64,000 nucleotides of DNA from Mesorhizobium sp. L2C084A000 (GCF_000502875.1 NZ_AYWX01000005.1:186533-250532), one strand, 5' to 3'. Shown: positions 9,826 through 18,564, counted from the stretch's first letter. Notes: a model not told the origin generated them from the sequence alone. Translations and numbers: made by a program.

Positions 9826-10497
9826 TTACGTCCTGGTGGCGATCCAGATGACATGGCGCGCGCCGCGCTTACCGTTGGCGCGCGTACTGACCTCTTCGAC
9901 CCCGAAGCCTGCCTGCTTCAGGCGCCGCGTGAAGCCGCCGTCCGGGCCTTGCGACCACACCGCCAGCACGCCGCCCGGCTTGAGGGCGCTGCGCGCAGCG
10001 CCCAGGCCCTGCAGGCTGTAAAGCGCATCGTTGGATTTGCGGACGATGCCTTCCGGGCCGTTGTCGACATCGAGCAGGATGGCGTCCCAGGCCGCCGGCC
10101 GCAACCGGATCAGCTGCCCGACATCGGCTTCCTGGATTGTGACGCGAGGATCGTCGAGACAGCCGCCAAAGATTTCGGCCATCGGACCGCGCGCCCAGGC
10201 GACGACGGCCGGCACCAGTTCGGCGACGACGATTCCGGCATCATTGGCCAATTCTGTGAGTGCGGCGCGCAAGGTAAAACCCATGCCAAGCCCACCGATC
10301 AGGATTGTGGGCCGGCTCTGGCCGGCAATCCGCTCGCAGGACAGTTTTGCCAGCGCTTCCTCGGAACCGCTGAGGCGGCTATTCATCAGTTCGTTGGTGC
10401 CCAGCATGATCGAGAATTCGGTGCCGCGCCGCTTGAGGCGCAGTTCTTGTCCGCCGTCGGGAGTCTTCGCCGAATCGAGCTGGACCCACGGGATCAT
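9826..10497 (-). CDS. Spermidine-synthase-like class I methyltransferase-fold protein
   Basis: A 223-residue protein with a Rossmann SAM-binding pattern: ILIGGLGMGFTLRAAL (motif I, around residue 68), AELVPAVVAWARG (acidic end of beta 2), and AILLDVDNGPEG, the last typical of spermidine-synthase-like proteins. It is shorter than true SpeE (about 280) and lacks its N-terminal beta domain. It may be a propylaminotransferase relative or a small-molecule methyltransferase. It converges with the phytase-like gene, with 11 bases between the stops. Confidence 0.75.
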   Translation of the reverse strand: MIPWVQLDSAKTPDGGQELRLKRRGTEFSIMLGTNELMNSRLSGSEEALAKLSCERIAGQSRPTILIGGLGMGFTLRAALTELANDAGIVVAELVPAVVAWARGPMAEIFGGCLDDPRVTIQEADVGQLIRLRPAAWDAILLDVDNGPEGIVRKSNDALYSLQGLGAARSALKPGGVLAVWSQGPDGGFTRRLKQAGFGVEEVSTRANGKRGARHVIWIATRT

Positions 10498-10510
10498 GAT
10501 CTTTGTCCGA

Positions 10511-10555
10511 CCATGATCTTTTCCGAAAACCGGGTCCCACTTTTCGGGATCATGG
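10511..10555. repeat. Dispersed palindromic element, copy 1 (CATGATC arms)
   Basis: CCATGATC...GATCATGG outer arms and CCGAAAA/TTTTCGG inner arms surround the core CCGGGTCCCAC. It directly abuts the stop codon of the queuosine-transporter gene. Related copies occur at 23813, 35693 and 44514. Confidence 0.75.
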
Positions 10556-10556
10556 C

Positions 10557-11237
10557 TTAAGCCGCAACCGCCGGCTGGCTCCAGCGGGCGGCGAGCAGAC
10601 GGTAGGGGATCAACGCCACGACGGCGATGATCAGTTTCACCGAGAGATCACCAAGCGCCCAGGAAATCCAGCGCATCGCCTCGACATGGAAGACGCCCAT
10701 CAAAGGTGCGCTTTCCAACGCAAAGCCGTCGTTTGGTCCGGCGAAGGCAAAGGCAGCCGAGAACGCGACGGTGAAGAACACGGCGGTGTCGAACACCGAC
10801 CCGACCAGCGTGCCGATGATCGGCGCGCGCCACCAGCTCTGCTGGCGCAGCCGGTTGAACACGGTGACATCGAGCAGTTGCGCGCTGAGGAACGCCGCTC
10901 CGGACGCGGCCGCGATACGCACCAGCCGGTCGGCGGCGGTCTCGAATTCGATCAGGCCATGGCGGAACAGGAAGGGCGGTACAAGGATCGAGCAGATCAC
11001 CGCCGTCATGAAGCCGACAAAGACGATCCGGCGCGCCACAGTGGGTCCGTAGCGGCGGTTGGCGAGGTCGGTGACCAGGAACGAGAAAGGATAGGTGAAG
11101 GCGCCCCAGGTCAGCACGTCGGCCAGCGAGAGGCCGCCGATCTGGCCCTGCATCGGGAATTGCACGAGAATGTTCGATGCCACGACGACGAGCGCCATGG
11201 CGGCCACGAATGGCAAATACCGTGAGAAGGAAGTCAT
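10557..11237 (-). CDS. yhhQ: Queuosine precursor transporter (YhhQ/VUT family)
   Basis: A 226-residue membrane protein with about six hydrophobic segments. It carries the family pattern SLADVLTWGAFTYPFSFLVTDLANRRYG, of which the TYPFSFLVTDL stretch is diagnostic, and QLLDVTVFNRLR. YhhQ takes up preQ0/preQ1, precursors of the queuosine modification in tRNA. The start is placed at 11237 (MTSFSRYLPF), which is also where the candidate preQ1-I riboswitch ends. An in-frame ATG ten codons upstream would lie inside that RNA structure. Riboswitch control by preQ1 and transport of preQ1 are mutually supporting. Confidence 0.92.
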   Translation of the reverse strand: MTSFSRYLPFVAAMALVVVASNILVQFPMQGQIGGLSLADVLTWGAFTYPFSFLVTDLANRRYGPTVARRIVFVGFMTAVICSILVPPFLFRHGLIEFETAADRLVRIAAASGAAFLSAQLLDVTVFNRLRQQSWWRAPIIGTLVGSVFDTAVFFTVAFSAAFAFAGPNDGFALESAPLMGVFHVEAMRWISWALGDLSVKLIIAVVALIPYRLLAARWSQPAVAA

Positions 11238-11263
11238 TTTTTTATCCTGGGTAATGGAACCAG
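11235..11263 (-). promoter_or_regulatory. Candidate preQ1-I riboswitch overlapping the yhhQ start codon
   Basis: The transcript has P1 CUGG (11263-11260) pairing with CCAG (11250-11247), and loop L1 UUCCAUUAC. An A-rich strand GAUAAAAAAAUG then runs into the start codon. This matches the preQ1-I form GGUUC-N4-ACCC ... AUAAAAAA. The pseudoknot helix P2 would be CAUU (11256-11253) with AAUG (11238-11235), so ligand binding would hide the AUG itself. The downstream gene is a queuosine-precursor transporter, a known preQ1 target class. Confidence 0.75.
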
Positions 11264-11349
11264 CCAAGCACCATGCCCATGCGGGCGATGCTTGCCTTCG
11301 TATGTGGGCACCGGATTGCCAAAACCTTGCGGCTTCGATCCGATGCTCA

Positions 11350-11389
11350 GGCCAACAAGTGTTGGCCAGAGGCCAACAAGAGGTTGGCC
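11350..11389. repeat. Two tandem GGCCAAC/GTTGGCC palindromes
   Basis: GGCCAAC-AAGT-GTTGGCC (11350-11367) and GGCCAAC-AAGAG-GTTGGCC (11371-11389) are separated by three bases. They lie between rpmB and yhhQ, 30 bases after the rpmB stop, where they could form two consecutive RNA hairpins. Arms are identical within the pair. Confidence 0.7.
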
Positions 11390-11419
11390 AGGGCGGTCGT
11401 CCCCCGCCTTTGAACTGTT

Positions 11420-11716
11420 TTAAGCGGCAGCCTGTTCGGCGGTCTTCTTGGCGATCTGCTTTTTCAGCAAACGGGCGCGCTGCGACAATTCCTTGACGTC
11501 TGCCTTGGCCAGGAAGGCGTCGAGGCCGCCGCGATGTTCTACCGAACGCAGCGCGTTGGCCGAAATGCGCAGGCGCACGTTCTGGTTCAGCGCTTCCGAA
11601 ATCAGCGTCACATTGACGAGGTTCGGCAGGAAGCGACGCTTGGTCTTGTTGTTGGCGTGGCTCACATTGTTGCCGGACATGACTGCCTTGGCAGTGAGTT
11701 CGCAGGTGCGGGACAT
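11420..11716 (-). CDS. rpmB: 50S ribosomal protein L28
   Basis: A 98-residue basic protein starting [29 protein letters not shown], of which [10 protein letters not shown] and [11 protein letters not shown] are diagnostic for L28. It is a structural protein of the large ribosomal subunit. The start at 11716 follows family alignment; the open frame extends 12 codons upstream. A good sigma-70-type promoter lies about 100 bases upstream. It is monocistronic or loosely linked to yhhQ, from which it is separated by tandem palindromes and the riboswitch. Confidence 0.97.
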   Translation of the reverse strand: MSRTCELTAKAVMSGNNVSHANNKTKRRFLPNLVNVTLISEALNQNVRLRISANALRSVEHRGGLDAFLAKADVKELSQRARLLKKQIAKKTAEQAAA

Positions 11717-11814
11717 GGTTCTAACCTTCAGTTCTCGGGGTCTGCCAAACACTCAAGTCCACGCCGGGTGGCGCGCGGTTCTGGTCAGGCGGCCTTATGG
11801 AAAAAGTTGGCGTT

Positions 11815-11843
11815 CCATAGTTGCATTTCGCCGAGGCGTCAAG
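11815..11843 (-). promoter_or_regulatory. Predicted housekeeping promoter of rpmB
   Basis: On the reverse strand CTTGAC (11843-11838), a 17-base spacer, then CTATGG (11820-11815). Alphaproteobacterial housekeeping promoters have CTTGAC-N17-CTATAT. The expected start is near 11808, giving a leader of about 90 bases before rpmB. Confidence 0.55.
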
Positions 11844-11989
11844 CTCCGGCTTGCCCAGCCCCTGCATTGCCCACGGCGCGCCCGGCATTTTCATATTAAG
11901 GCCGGAATTCATCCTATAAGCGGTTCCATAGGGACATGCCAGACCGGAGTTGCCCGCCTCCGGCCGAAAATCAAGGACCCGATCCCGCC

Positions 11990-12778
11990 ATGCTTCGTTC
12001 GCCACATGCCCTTGTTGCCATGCTTGCCATAGCTTTGCCGTCCGCCGCGTCTGCTGCCTCGCCGCAGTCGTTCAAGGGCGAGTACACGGTGTCGTTTCTT
12101 GGTCTTTCGATAGCGAAATCAACGTTTTCCAGCCGCTATGAGAACGGCGCCTACGCGATCCAAGGCAGTGTCACCGCGGCCGGTCTCGCCAAGCTGTTCG
12201 ACGACACGCGCGGCACGATCTCGTCCAAAGGCACGATTGCGGGCAAAAAGATGGTGCCGCAGGCATTCCGCGCCGACTACACCTCCGGCAAGAAGGCATC
12301 GGTGGTCGATATCCGCTTTGCCAATGGCAGGGTCACTTCGACGAAGGTCGTACCGGCACCAGGCAAACGCGACCCCAAGAACTGGGTACCGCTCGGTGCC
12401 GGCGACCTGGCATCGGTGCTCGATCCTATGGCCGCCACCGTCATTCATGCCGACAGTCTCGACCAGGTCTGCGGCCGCACGGTGAAGTTCTATGACGGCG
12501 AGATGCGTGCCGACCTGACGTTGACCTACGCGTCGAAAGGCACGATCTCGGTCCCGGGCTACAAGGGCGACACCGTCACCTGCCAGATGGGCTTCGAGCC
12601 GGTGGCGGGTTATCGCAAGGGCCGCAAGGCGCTCAACTATCTCAAGAACAAAAGCCGCATGATGGTGACGTTTGCACCGCTCGGCCAAACCGGCGTATAT
12701 GCGCCGATCCGTGCCACGGTTGGCACGCAGATCGGCACCTTGACCATCAGCGCCGGGCGTTTCGAAGCCGTACAATAG
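11990..12778 (+). CDS. DUF3108 periplasmic protein
   Basis: A 262-residue protein with a signal peptide (about 1-22, ending SAASA) and then GEYTVSFLGLSIAKSTFSS, the typical DUF3108 beginning. The rest is beta-rich with KDPKNWVPL-like and YRKGRKALNYLKNKSRMM segments. DUF3108 proteins are exported and of unknown function in most bacteria. The gene is divergent from rpmB with about 270 bases between starts. ATG 11990 is the start of the signal peptide; the frame is open 18 codons upstream. Confidence 0.85.
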   Translation: MLRSPHALVAMLAIALPSAASAASPQSFKGEYTVSFLGLSIAKSTFSSRYENGAYAIQGSVTAAGLAKLFDDTRGTISSKGTIAGKKMVPQAFRADYTSGKKASVVDIRFANGRVTSTKVVPAPGKRDPKNWVPLGAGDLASVLDPMAATVIHADSLDQVCGRTVKFYDGEMRADLTLTYASKGTISVPGYKGDTVTCQMGFEPVAGYRKGRKALNYLKNKSRMMVTFAPLGQTGVYAPIRATVGTQIGTLTISAGRFEAVQ

Positions 12779-12812
12779 CCAGGCGCGGAATTGGCGCGCC
12801 ACTGGAGACAGA

Positions 12813-13727
12813 ATGGGGCGCGCAACACTGATCGGCTTTTCGGCGGTCGCCATGTGGGCGTTGCTCGCACTGCTCACCGATGCGTCGGGCCAGGTGCCGC
12901 CGTTCTTGCTATCGGCGATCACCTTCTCGATCGGCACCGGCGTCGGGCTGGTCGCGCGGCTGTTCATGCCGGCACCCGACAAGAGCCAGAAGATACCGCC
13001 GCAGGTGTGGCTGATCGGCATTGCCGGCCTGTTCGGCTACCACTTTTTCTATTTCACCGCACTGCGCAATGCGCCGGCGGTGGAGGCGAGCCTGATCGCC
13101 TATCTGTGGCCGCTGCTGATAGTGCTCGGCTCGGCGTTGATGCCGGGCGAAAAACTTGCCTGGAACCATATCGTCGGCGCGCTGCTCGGCCTTGCCGGCA
13201 CCGTGCTGATCGTCACCAAGGGTGGCGGGCTGGCCTTCGACGCCCGCTATTCCTTCGGCTATGCCATGGCTGCCGTCTGCGCCGTCTTGTGGTCGTCCTA
13301 TTCGTTGTTGTCGCGGCGCTTCCCATCGGTGCCGACCAGCATCGTCACCTGGTTCTGTGCTGCCACCGCGGTGCTGTCGCTCGCCTGCCACCTGGCGCTG
13401 GAACAGACGATTCTGCCCGTCGGCGCCGGCCAGTGGCTGGCGGTGCTTGGTCTTGGCCTGATGCCGGTGGGCGCTGCCTTCTACGCCTGGGACATCGGCG
13501 TCAAGCGCGGCAACATCCAGGTGTTGGGTGCCGCAAGCTATGCCGCACCGCTGTTGTCGACGCTGGTGTTGATCGCGGCCGGCGTCGCCGAGCCGTCGCT
13601 GCGCATCCTCGCCGCCTGCGTGCTCATCACCAGCGGTGCGGTGCTCGCCGCAAAATCCCTGTTCCTGCGCAAGCCGGCTGCGGTCGAGAGCAGAGCCGGG
13701 GCATCCGAAGGCGGAGCCCAGGCATGA
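12813..13727 (+). CDS. EamA/DMT family exporter
   Basis: A 304-residue inner-membrane protein with about ten hydrophobic helices in two EamA repeats. Recognisable segments are FYFTALRNAPAVEASLIAYLWPLL and, in the second half, MPVGAAFYAWDIGVKRGNIQ. The wording is close to the YddG-like aromatic amino acid exporter branch, but the substrate is not established. It follows the DUF3108 gene by 34 bases and overlaps the next gene by ATGA, so the two membrane-protein genes are coupled. Confidence 0.88.
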   Translation: MGRATLIGFSAVAMWALLALLTDASGQVPPFLLSAITFSIGTGVGLVARLFMPAPDKSQKIPPQVWLIGIAGLFGYHFFYFTALRNAPAVEASLIAYLWPLLIVLGSALMPGEKLAWNHIVGALLGLAGTVLIVTKGGGLAFDARYSFGYAMAAVCAVLWSSYSLLSRRFPSVPTSIVTWFCAATAVLSLACHLALEQTILPVGAGQWLAVLGLGLMPVGAAFYAWDIGVKRGNIQVLGAASYAAPLLSTLVLIAAGVAEPSLRILAACVLITSGAVLAAKSLFLRKPAAVESRAGASEGGAQA

Positions 13728-14410
13728 CGATGCCGTTTGCGGGCGGCATCGACGCCAATGCCAATGCGACACTGATTTTTTCGCTGGCGGCGGCGGTGAT
13801 CTATGCCTTCACGCTTGGCATGCCGCCAACGCTGGCCCGCTCGGCCGCAAAGACGCTCGCCGTGGCGATGCTCGCCGTGCTGGCGGCGCTGCAAGGCGGC
13901 CCGCTGCTGCTGGTCGCCGCGCTCGCACTCAGCGCCGTTGGCGACGCCTTCCTGTCACGCGACGGCGAAAAGGCCTTTCTCGGCGGGCTGGCCAGTTTTC
14001 TTGTCGCTCACATCGTCTATGTCGCGCTGTTCCTGCGCAGCGGTGGCGGGTTGGGAGTGCTTGGCGCCGAGCCGTGGCGCGGAGCGATCGCGCTCGCCAT
14101 GGCGGTGTTCGTGGTCATCGTGCTGGCGGCGCTGTGGCGTCGTGTCGGTCCCAGCCTGCGTATCCCGATCACCGTCTATATCGCGGCGATCCTGGCAATG
14201 GCCATCTCGGCGCTGACAACAAGCAATATGTGGGTGATCGGGGGCGCCGTGCTGTTCATGGCGTCGGACGGGCTGCTCGCCACGGAGAAATTCCTTGTGG
14301 CCGCCATCTCGCCGCATCGTGCCTGGATGCGTTTCGCCGTCTGGGCGCTGTACTACGCCGCCCAACTCGCGATCACGCTAGGCTTCCTGCTAAATCAGGC
14401 TTCTTATTGA
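13724..14410 (+). CDS. YhhN family (lysoplasmalogenase-like) membrane protein
   Basis: A 228-residue protein with about eight transmembrane helices. It has the YhhN family patterns ALALSAVGDAFL and GGAVLFMASDGLLATEKF, whose conserved Asp and Ser residues lie at membrane faces. Animal relatives (TMEM86) hydrolyse lysoplasmalogen vinyl-ether bonds; the bacterial role is unclear. The ATG overlaps the TGA of the EamA gene. The stop lies one base from the end of the convergent cupin gene. Confidence 0.85.
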   Translation: MTMPFAGGIDANANATLIFSLAAAVIYAFTLGMPPTLARSAAKTLAVAMLAVLAALQGGPLLLVAALALSAVGDAFLSRDGEKAFLGGLASFLVAHIVYVALFLRSGGGLGVLGAEPWRGAIALAMAVFVVIVLAALWRRVGPSLRIPITVYIAAILAMAISALTTSNMWVIGGAVLFMASDGLLATEKFLVAAISPHRAWMRFAVWALYYAAQLAITLGFLLNQASY

Positions 14411-14411
14411 G

Positions 14412-14840
14412 TTAGGACTGTCCAGGCTGCCAGCCGGGTGCCGCCAGCTCAAAAGCTGCAAACTCGAAGCCCGGCGCGACGGTGCAGCCGACCAGTGTCC
14501 ATTCGCCCAGGCTGCGCGCCGATTGCCACCATTCCGCCGGCACGACGATCTGCGGCCGCTCACCGGCTGCGAGATCGATGCCGAGCACCTGTTCCACAAC
14601 GGTGCTGCCTTCTTCCCACATCGACAGCGCCAGCGGGGCGCCGGCATGGAAATGCCAGACCTCGGCGGCGTCCTTGACCCGGTGCCAGGCCGAAACCTGA
14701 TGCTCCTCAAGCAGGAAATAAATGGCGGTCGAATGGCCACGCGCGCCGCCGGTGCCATCGCGAAAGGTCTCGGCATACCAGCCGCCTTCCGGATGCGGCT
14801 TCAGCCCGAGCGTCGCGATAATTTCTGCGGAGCTGGTCAT
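14412..14840 (-). CDS. DUF985 cupin-domain protein
   Basis: A 142-residue single-domain cupin. It begins with the DUF985 pattern LGLKPHPEGGWYAETF, followed by STAIYFLLEEHQVSAWHRV and EVWHFHAGAPLAL, giving the two cupin motifs with candidate metal-binding His and Glu residues. Members resemble epimerase-like or sugar-binding cupins, but no reaction is established. The start at 14840 (MTSSAEII) follows the family; 18 more codons are open upstream. It lies 19 bases downstream of gloB and may be co-transcribed with it. Confidence 0.87.
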   Translation of the reverse strand: MTSSAEIIATLGLKPHPEGGWYAETFRDGTGGARGHSTAIYFLLEEHQVSAWHRVKDAAEVWHFHAGAPLALSMWEEGSTVVEQVLGIDLAAGERPQIVVPAEWWQSARSLGEWTLVGCTVAPGFEFAAFELAAPGWQPGQS

Positions 14841-14859
14841 GGCGACGATACCACCGGGC

Positions 14860-15627
14860 CTAGAAATTGTCCTTGCGCTTGCGGATTTCGGCAAAGACCT
14901 CGGCGTCCGAAGCTCTCTCCAGCCCCAGATGCTTGCGGATCGCCGGATCGTGCCAGCGCAGGAAGGGATTGGTCGACAGCTCCTCGCCGATCGTCGTCGG
15001 CAGCGTCGGCTTATTGTCGGCGCGCAGCTTTTCGATCTTGGCGGCGCGTTCCTTCAATGCCGAATTCGTCGGGTCGACGGTCAGCGCGAAACGGGCGTTG
15101 GCGAGCGTATACTCGTGGCCGCAATAGATGGCCGTTTCAGCCGGAAGTGCAGCCAGCTTCTTTAGCGATTCATACATCACCGGCGGCTTGCATTCGAACA
15201 GCCGTCCGCAACCCAGCGCAAACAGCGTGTCGGCGGTGAACGCCACACCCGAAGCCGGCAAATAGTAGGAAACGTGGCCGGCGGTGTGGCCGGGCGTGGC
15301 GATGACTTCGATCTTTTCATCGCCAAGATGGAGAACCGAGCCGTCTTCGACGGTCTCGTCGATGCCGGGGATCTTGGCCTTTTCCGCTTCCGGGCCGACG
15401 ACGCGCAGCTTGAAGCGCTCCTTCAATGCAAGATTGGCCTCGACGTGATCCATGTGATGATGCGTGGTCAGGATCATCGTCGGCGTCCAGCCGGTGCGCT
15501 TTATCGCGGCCAGGATAGGCGCTTCCTCGGGCGCGTCGATGATCGCGGTCTGGCCGCTTTTGGGATCATGCACCAGCACGCCGAAATTGTCGCTGCGGCA
15601 CATGAACTGTTCGATTTCGACCGGCAT
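14860..15627 (-). CDS. gloB: Hydroxyacylglutathione hydrolase (glyoxalase II)
   Basis: A 255-residue metallo-beta-lactamase-fold enzyme with the binuclear-metal motif THHHMDH (near residue 60), [17 protein letters not shown] and [13 protein letters not shown]. These are typical of glyoxalase II, which hydrolyses S-lactoylglutathione to lactate and glutathione in methylglyoxal detoxification. The ATG at 15627 ([16 protein letters not shown]) matches the family start; the frame remains open upstream through a palindromic region that is not coding. The start-to-start gap to the divergent methyltransferase gene is 196 bases. Confidence 0.95.
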   Translation of the reverse strand: MPVEIEQFMCRSDNFGVLVHDPKSGQTAIIDAPEEAPILAAIKRTGWTPTMILTTHHHMDHVEANLALKERFKLRVVGPEAEKAKIPGIDETVEDGSVLHLGDEKIEVIATPGHTAGHVSYYLPASGVAFTADTLFALGCGRLFECKPPVMYESLKKLAALPAETAIYCGHEYTLANARFALTVDPTNSALKERAAKIEKLRADNKPTLPTTIGEELSTNPFLRWHDPAIRKHLGLERASDAEVFAEIRKRKDNF

Positions 15628-15671
15628 CGCATCTCTCCGTTTATGGCCGCAGACATAGGGCGCCGGCGCGT

Positions 15672-15758
15672 GGATGTCATCCTGGATGTTGAAGACATGC
15701 TGGATGTTGAGCAACATTCCGGGACGTTGAACAACATCCCGCAATGTCTAGTGACATT
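15672..15758. repeat. Array of tandem short palindromes between gloB and a methyltransferase gene
   Basis: Successive palindromes are GGATG-T-CATCC (15672-15682), ATGT..ACAT (15686-15698), ATGTTG-AG-CAACAT (15704-15717), GGGACGTTG-AA-CAACATCCC (15721-15740, one mismatch) and AATGTC-TAGT-GACATT (15743-15758). The last three centres are exactly 20 bases apart, about two helical turns. The array sits in the divergent promoter region. It could be an operator array or a non-coding repeat. Confidence 0.6.
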
Positions 15759-15823
15759 CCCGGAATGGCAGGTCGTCGCGGCCTGTTGTTGAAACCCGCC
15801 GATATCGCGGCTACATCCCTGCC

Positions 15824-16606
15824 ATGCATTCCGACATCGTCGATCTTCGCTCCTTCTATTCGACAACACTCGGCCGTTTCGCCGAGCGTTCGATCACCAT
15901 GGCGTTGTCGTCGATATGGGCGGTCGTGCCCAACGAGCGGCTGGTTGGTCTGGGCTACACCTTGCCGTGGCTGGAGAGGTTCGGCTGCGACGCCGAGCGG
16001 GTCTTCGCCTTCATGCCGGCGACGCAGGGCGCGGTGGTGTGGCCGGCGACAGGGCCGACGGCGACGGCACTGGTCTTCGACGAGGAACTGCCGCTGGTCG
16101 ATTCCTGCATCGACCGCATGCTGCTCGTCCATTCGCTCGAACATGTCGAGAACCCACGTGAGACGCTGAACGAGATCTGGCGCGTGCTGTCGCCGGCTGG
16201 CCGGGTCGTCATCGTCGTGCCCAACCGGCGCGGTGTCTGGGCGCGCTTCGAGCACACCCCATTCGGCAATGGCCGGCCCTTTTCGCGCGGCCAGCTAACC
16301 GAATTGCTGCGCGAGGCGAATTTTACGCCCGCCGCCTGGTCCGATGCGCTGTTCTTTCCGCCGTCGAGGCGCCGTTTCATGATGCGCTTCCACAATGTGC
16401 TGGAGCGCGCCGGCCGGCGGCTGTGGCCGATCTTTTCCGGCGTCATCGTCGTCGAGGCGCAGAAACGGCTCTATCAAGGCGTGCCCGTCGTCCAGCGCGC
16501 CTCGCGCCGCGTCTTCGTGCCGGTGCTGTCGCCGCATGGCGCCACCCGGCTTGGCCGTCACAAAGCCGGTGCCGAGCCCTCGGCTGCGCGGGTGACGGCT
16601 TCGTGA
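15824..16606 (+). CDS. Class I SAM-dependent methyltransferase
   Basis: A 260-residue protein. The central part reads VDSCIDRMLLVHSLEHVENPRETLNEIWRVL, of which LLVHSLEHVEN is motif IV of Methyltransf_11 proteins, followed by SPAGRVVIVVPNR. Motif I is poorly conserved, so SAM binding cannot be confirmed by eye. The family is widespread beside gloB in Rhizobiales and has no assigned substrate. It is divergent from gloB. Confidence 0.8.
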   Translation: MHSDIVDLRSFYSTTLGRFAERSITMALSSIWAVVPNERLVGLGYTLPWLERFGCDAERVFAFMPATQGAVVWPATGPTATALVFDEELPLVDSCIDRMLLVHSLEHVENPRETLNEIWRVLSPAGRVVIVVPNRRGVWARFEHTPFGNGRPFSRGQLTELLREANFTPAAWSDALFFPPSRRRFMMRFHNVLERAGRRLWPIFSGVIVVEAQKRLYQGVPVVQRASRRVFVPVLSPHGATRLGRHKAGAEPSAARVTAS

Positions 16607-16738
16607 TCACGGCAAGCGTGCCTGACGTCGTTTCCCTGCCTATCTGTCGCAAGCGGACCGACAGTTTATCCGGCAGCCCATACGAACGCCTGTCAAGTTT
16701 CTCCATCCGGTTTCAGCACTGACGCAAGGACCTCGGCC

Positions 16739-18564
16739 ATGGCTGATCAACCGGACAATGCCGCCGCCGTTCAGCCGGTTGCCGTGGCGGTCGAAGCCAG
16801 CAGCCTGCGCGATCAGCTGATGACGATCCGGCGGGCGCTGGCGGGATCGCCGGTTCGCAAATGGTTGCAGTGGACATCGGTCGGCATCATGGCCGTGATC
16901 ATCGCAACGTCGATCGGCCAGGTTCTGCTCAACCGCTGGAACCAGCCTTTCTACGATGCGCTTGCGCGCCGCGACATGGCGGCCTTCCTGCACCAGCTCC
17001 TCGTCTTCGCGATGATCGCCGGCGGGCTGCTGGTGCTCAATATCGGCCAGACCTGGCTCAACCAGATGATCAGGCTCAAACTGCGCGAGGCGCTGACGCT
17101 GGATCTGATCGATCAGTGGATGCGGCCGGCGCGCGCCTTCCGGTTGGCCAATGCCGGCGCCATCGGCGTCAATCCCGACCAGCGCATGCAGCAGGACGCC
17201 GCGCATCTGTCCGACCTGTCAACCGATCTCGGCGTCGGCCTGCTGCAGTCGTGCATCCTGCTGGTGTCCTTCGTCGGGGTGCTGTGGGAGCTGTCCTCGG
17301 GCTTCGTGTTCCACATCGGCGGGACCTCGCTGGCCATACCGGGCTACATGGTCTGGGCCGCCATCCTTTACGCCGGCATCGCCTCCTGGCTGAGCTGGCT
17401 GGTCGGGCGCCCGCTCATCCGCCTGAACAGCGACCGCTATACACGCGAAGCCGAGCTGCGCTCCTCGATGGTGCGCGTCAACGAGAATGTCGATGCCATT
17501 GCGTTGTATCATGGCGAGGCCGACGCCAGGCGGCGGCTCGAACTCGATCTCGGCACGGTGCTGGGCGCCATGCGGCGCATCTACGCCGCCCAGATCAACC
17601 TGTCCTGGGTGACCGACACCTATGGCTGGATCACCGTCGTGGCGCCCATACTGGTCGCTTCGCCGGTCTATTTCTCAGGTGATATCAGCTTTGGCGGGCT
17701 GATGATGGCGGTCGGCGCCTTCAACCAGGTCCACTCCTCCTTGCGCTGGTTCATCAACAACATCGGCAGTATCGCCGATTGGCGCGCCACGCTGATGCGC
17801 GTGGCCGATTTCCGCATCGCGCTCGATGAAACCGATGCGCTGCACGACACGGAAAAGCGCATCGCCTTCGGCCAAAACGTCAATGGCAGCCTGACTTTCG
17901 AGAAGCTCGAAGTGACCTCGCCGGAGGGTTGCACCAGACTCGCCGACTCGCATGTCGAAATCCGCCCCGGCGAGCGCGTCATGATCACCGGCGACCCCGG
18001 TGCGGGCAAGACGCTGTTCTTTCGTGCCATTGCCGGCCTGTGGCCATGGGGAAGCGGCCAGATCGGCCTGCCGGCGGGAGAAACCCCCATATTCGTGCCG
18101 CGCGTGCCTTATTTTCCGGTCGGCACGTTGCGCGAAGTCCTCGATCACCCGAACGGGCCCGCGCCGGCGAACGATGCCGACATTTCGGCGGTGCTGGCCG
18201 AGGTCGGTCTGGGACGGCTATCCTCGTCGCTCGACCGCGCCGGGCGTTGGGACCATGAGTTGGGCGATGACGAACAACGCTCGCTGGCCTTCGCCAGGCT
18301 CGCGTTGCGGCAGCCGAAATGGTGATCATCGATGAGGCGCTGGATGCGTTCGACGGCCCATCGCTAAGACGCGTGCTGTCGATGCTCGATAAGCGTTTGC
18401 CGGGGACAGCGATCCTCAACATCGGGCGCGGCCAGCACAACAACCACTTCTTCCCGCGCGCGTTGACGATCATCAAGGATTCTGGTGCGCCAGCCCTGAA
18501 GCCCGCCCGCGTCAGAGCCGGCGCGATCGAACCGCCGCCAGCCGCCGCTCGTCGCAAGAAATGA
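16739..18564 (+). pseudogene. SbmA/BacA-type ABC transporter with fused ATPase, frameshifted before the Walker B motif
   Basis: The first frame (16739-18325, 528 codons) has an SbmA/BacA-like membrane domain with the hallmark NRWNQPFYDALARRD near residue 65. An ABC ATPase domain follows with Walker A GDPGAGKT (about 418-425) and a weak signature, LGDDEQRSLAFARL. It stops at TGA 18323 straight after RQPKW. The next frame continues VIIDEALDAFDGPS (Walker B) to 18564. One missing base in AAATGG|TGATC (an expected GGG reduced to GG) explains the break. Intact relatives (YddA, Rv1819c, BclA) move peptides or vitamin B12, and BacA/BclA proteins matter in legume symbiosis. It is either a real disruption or a sequencing error. 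Confidence 0.82.

Noticed and set aside
18301..18340. Programmed frameshift in the ABC transporter
   Set aside because: There is no slippery heptamer or downstream pseudoknot; a simple missing G is the easier explanation.
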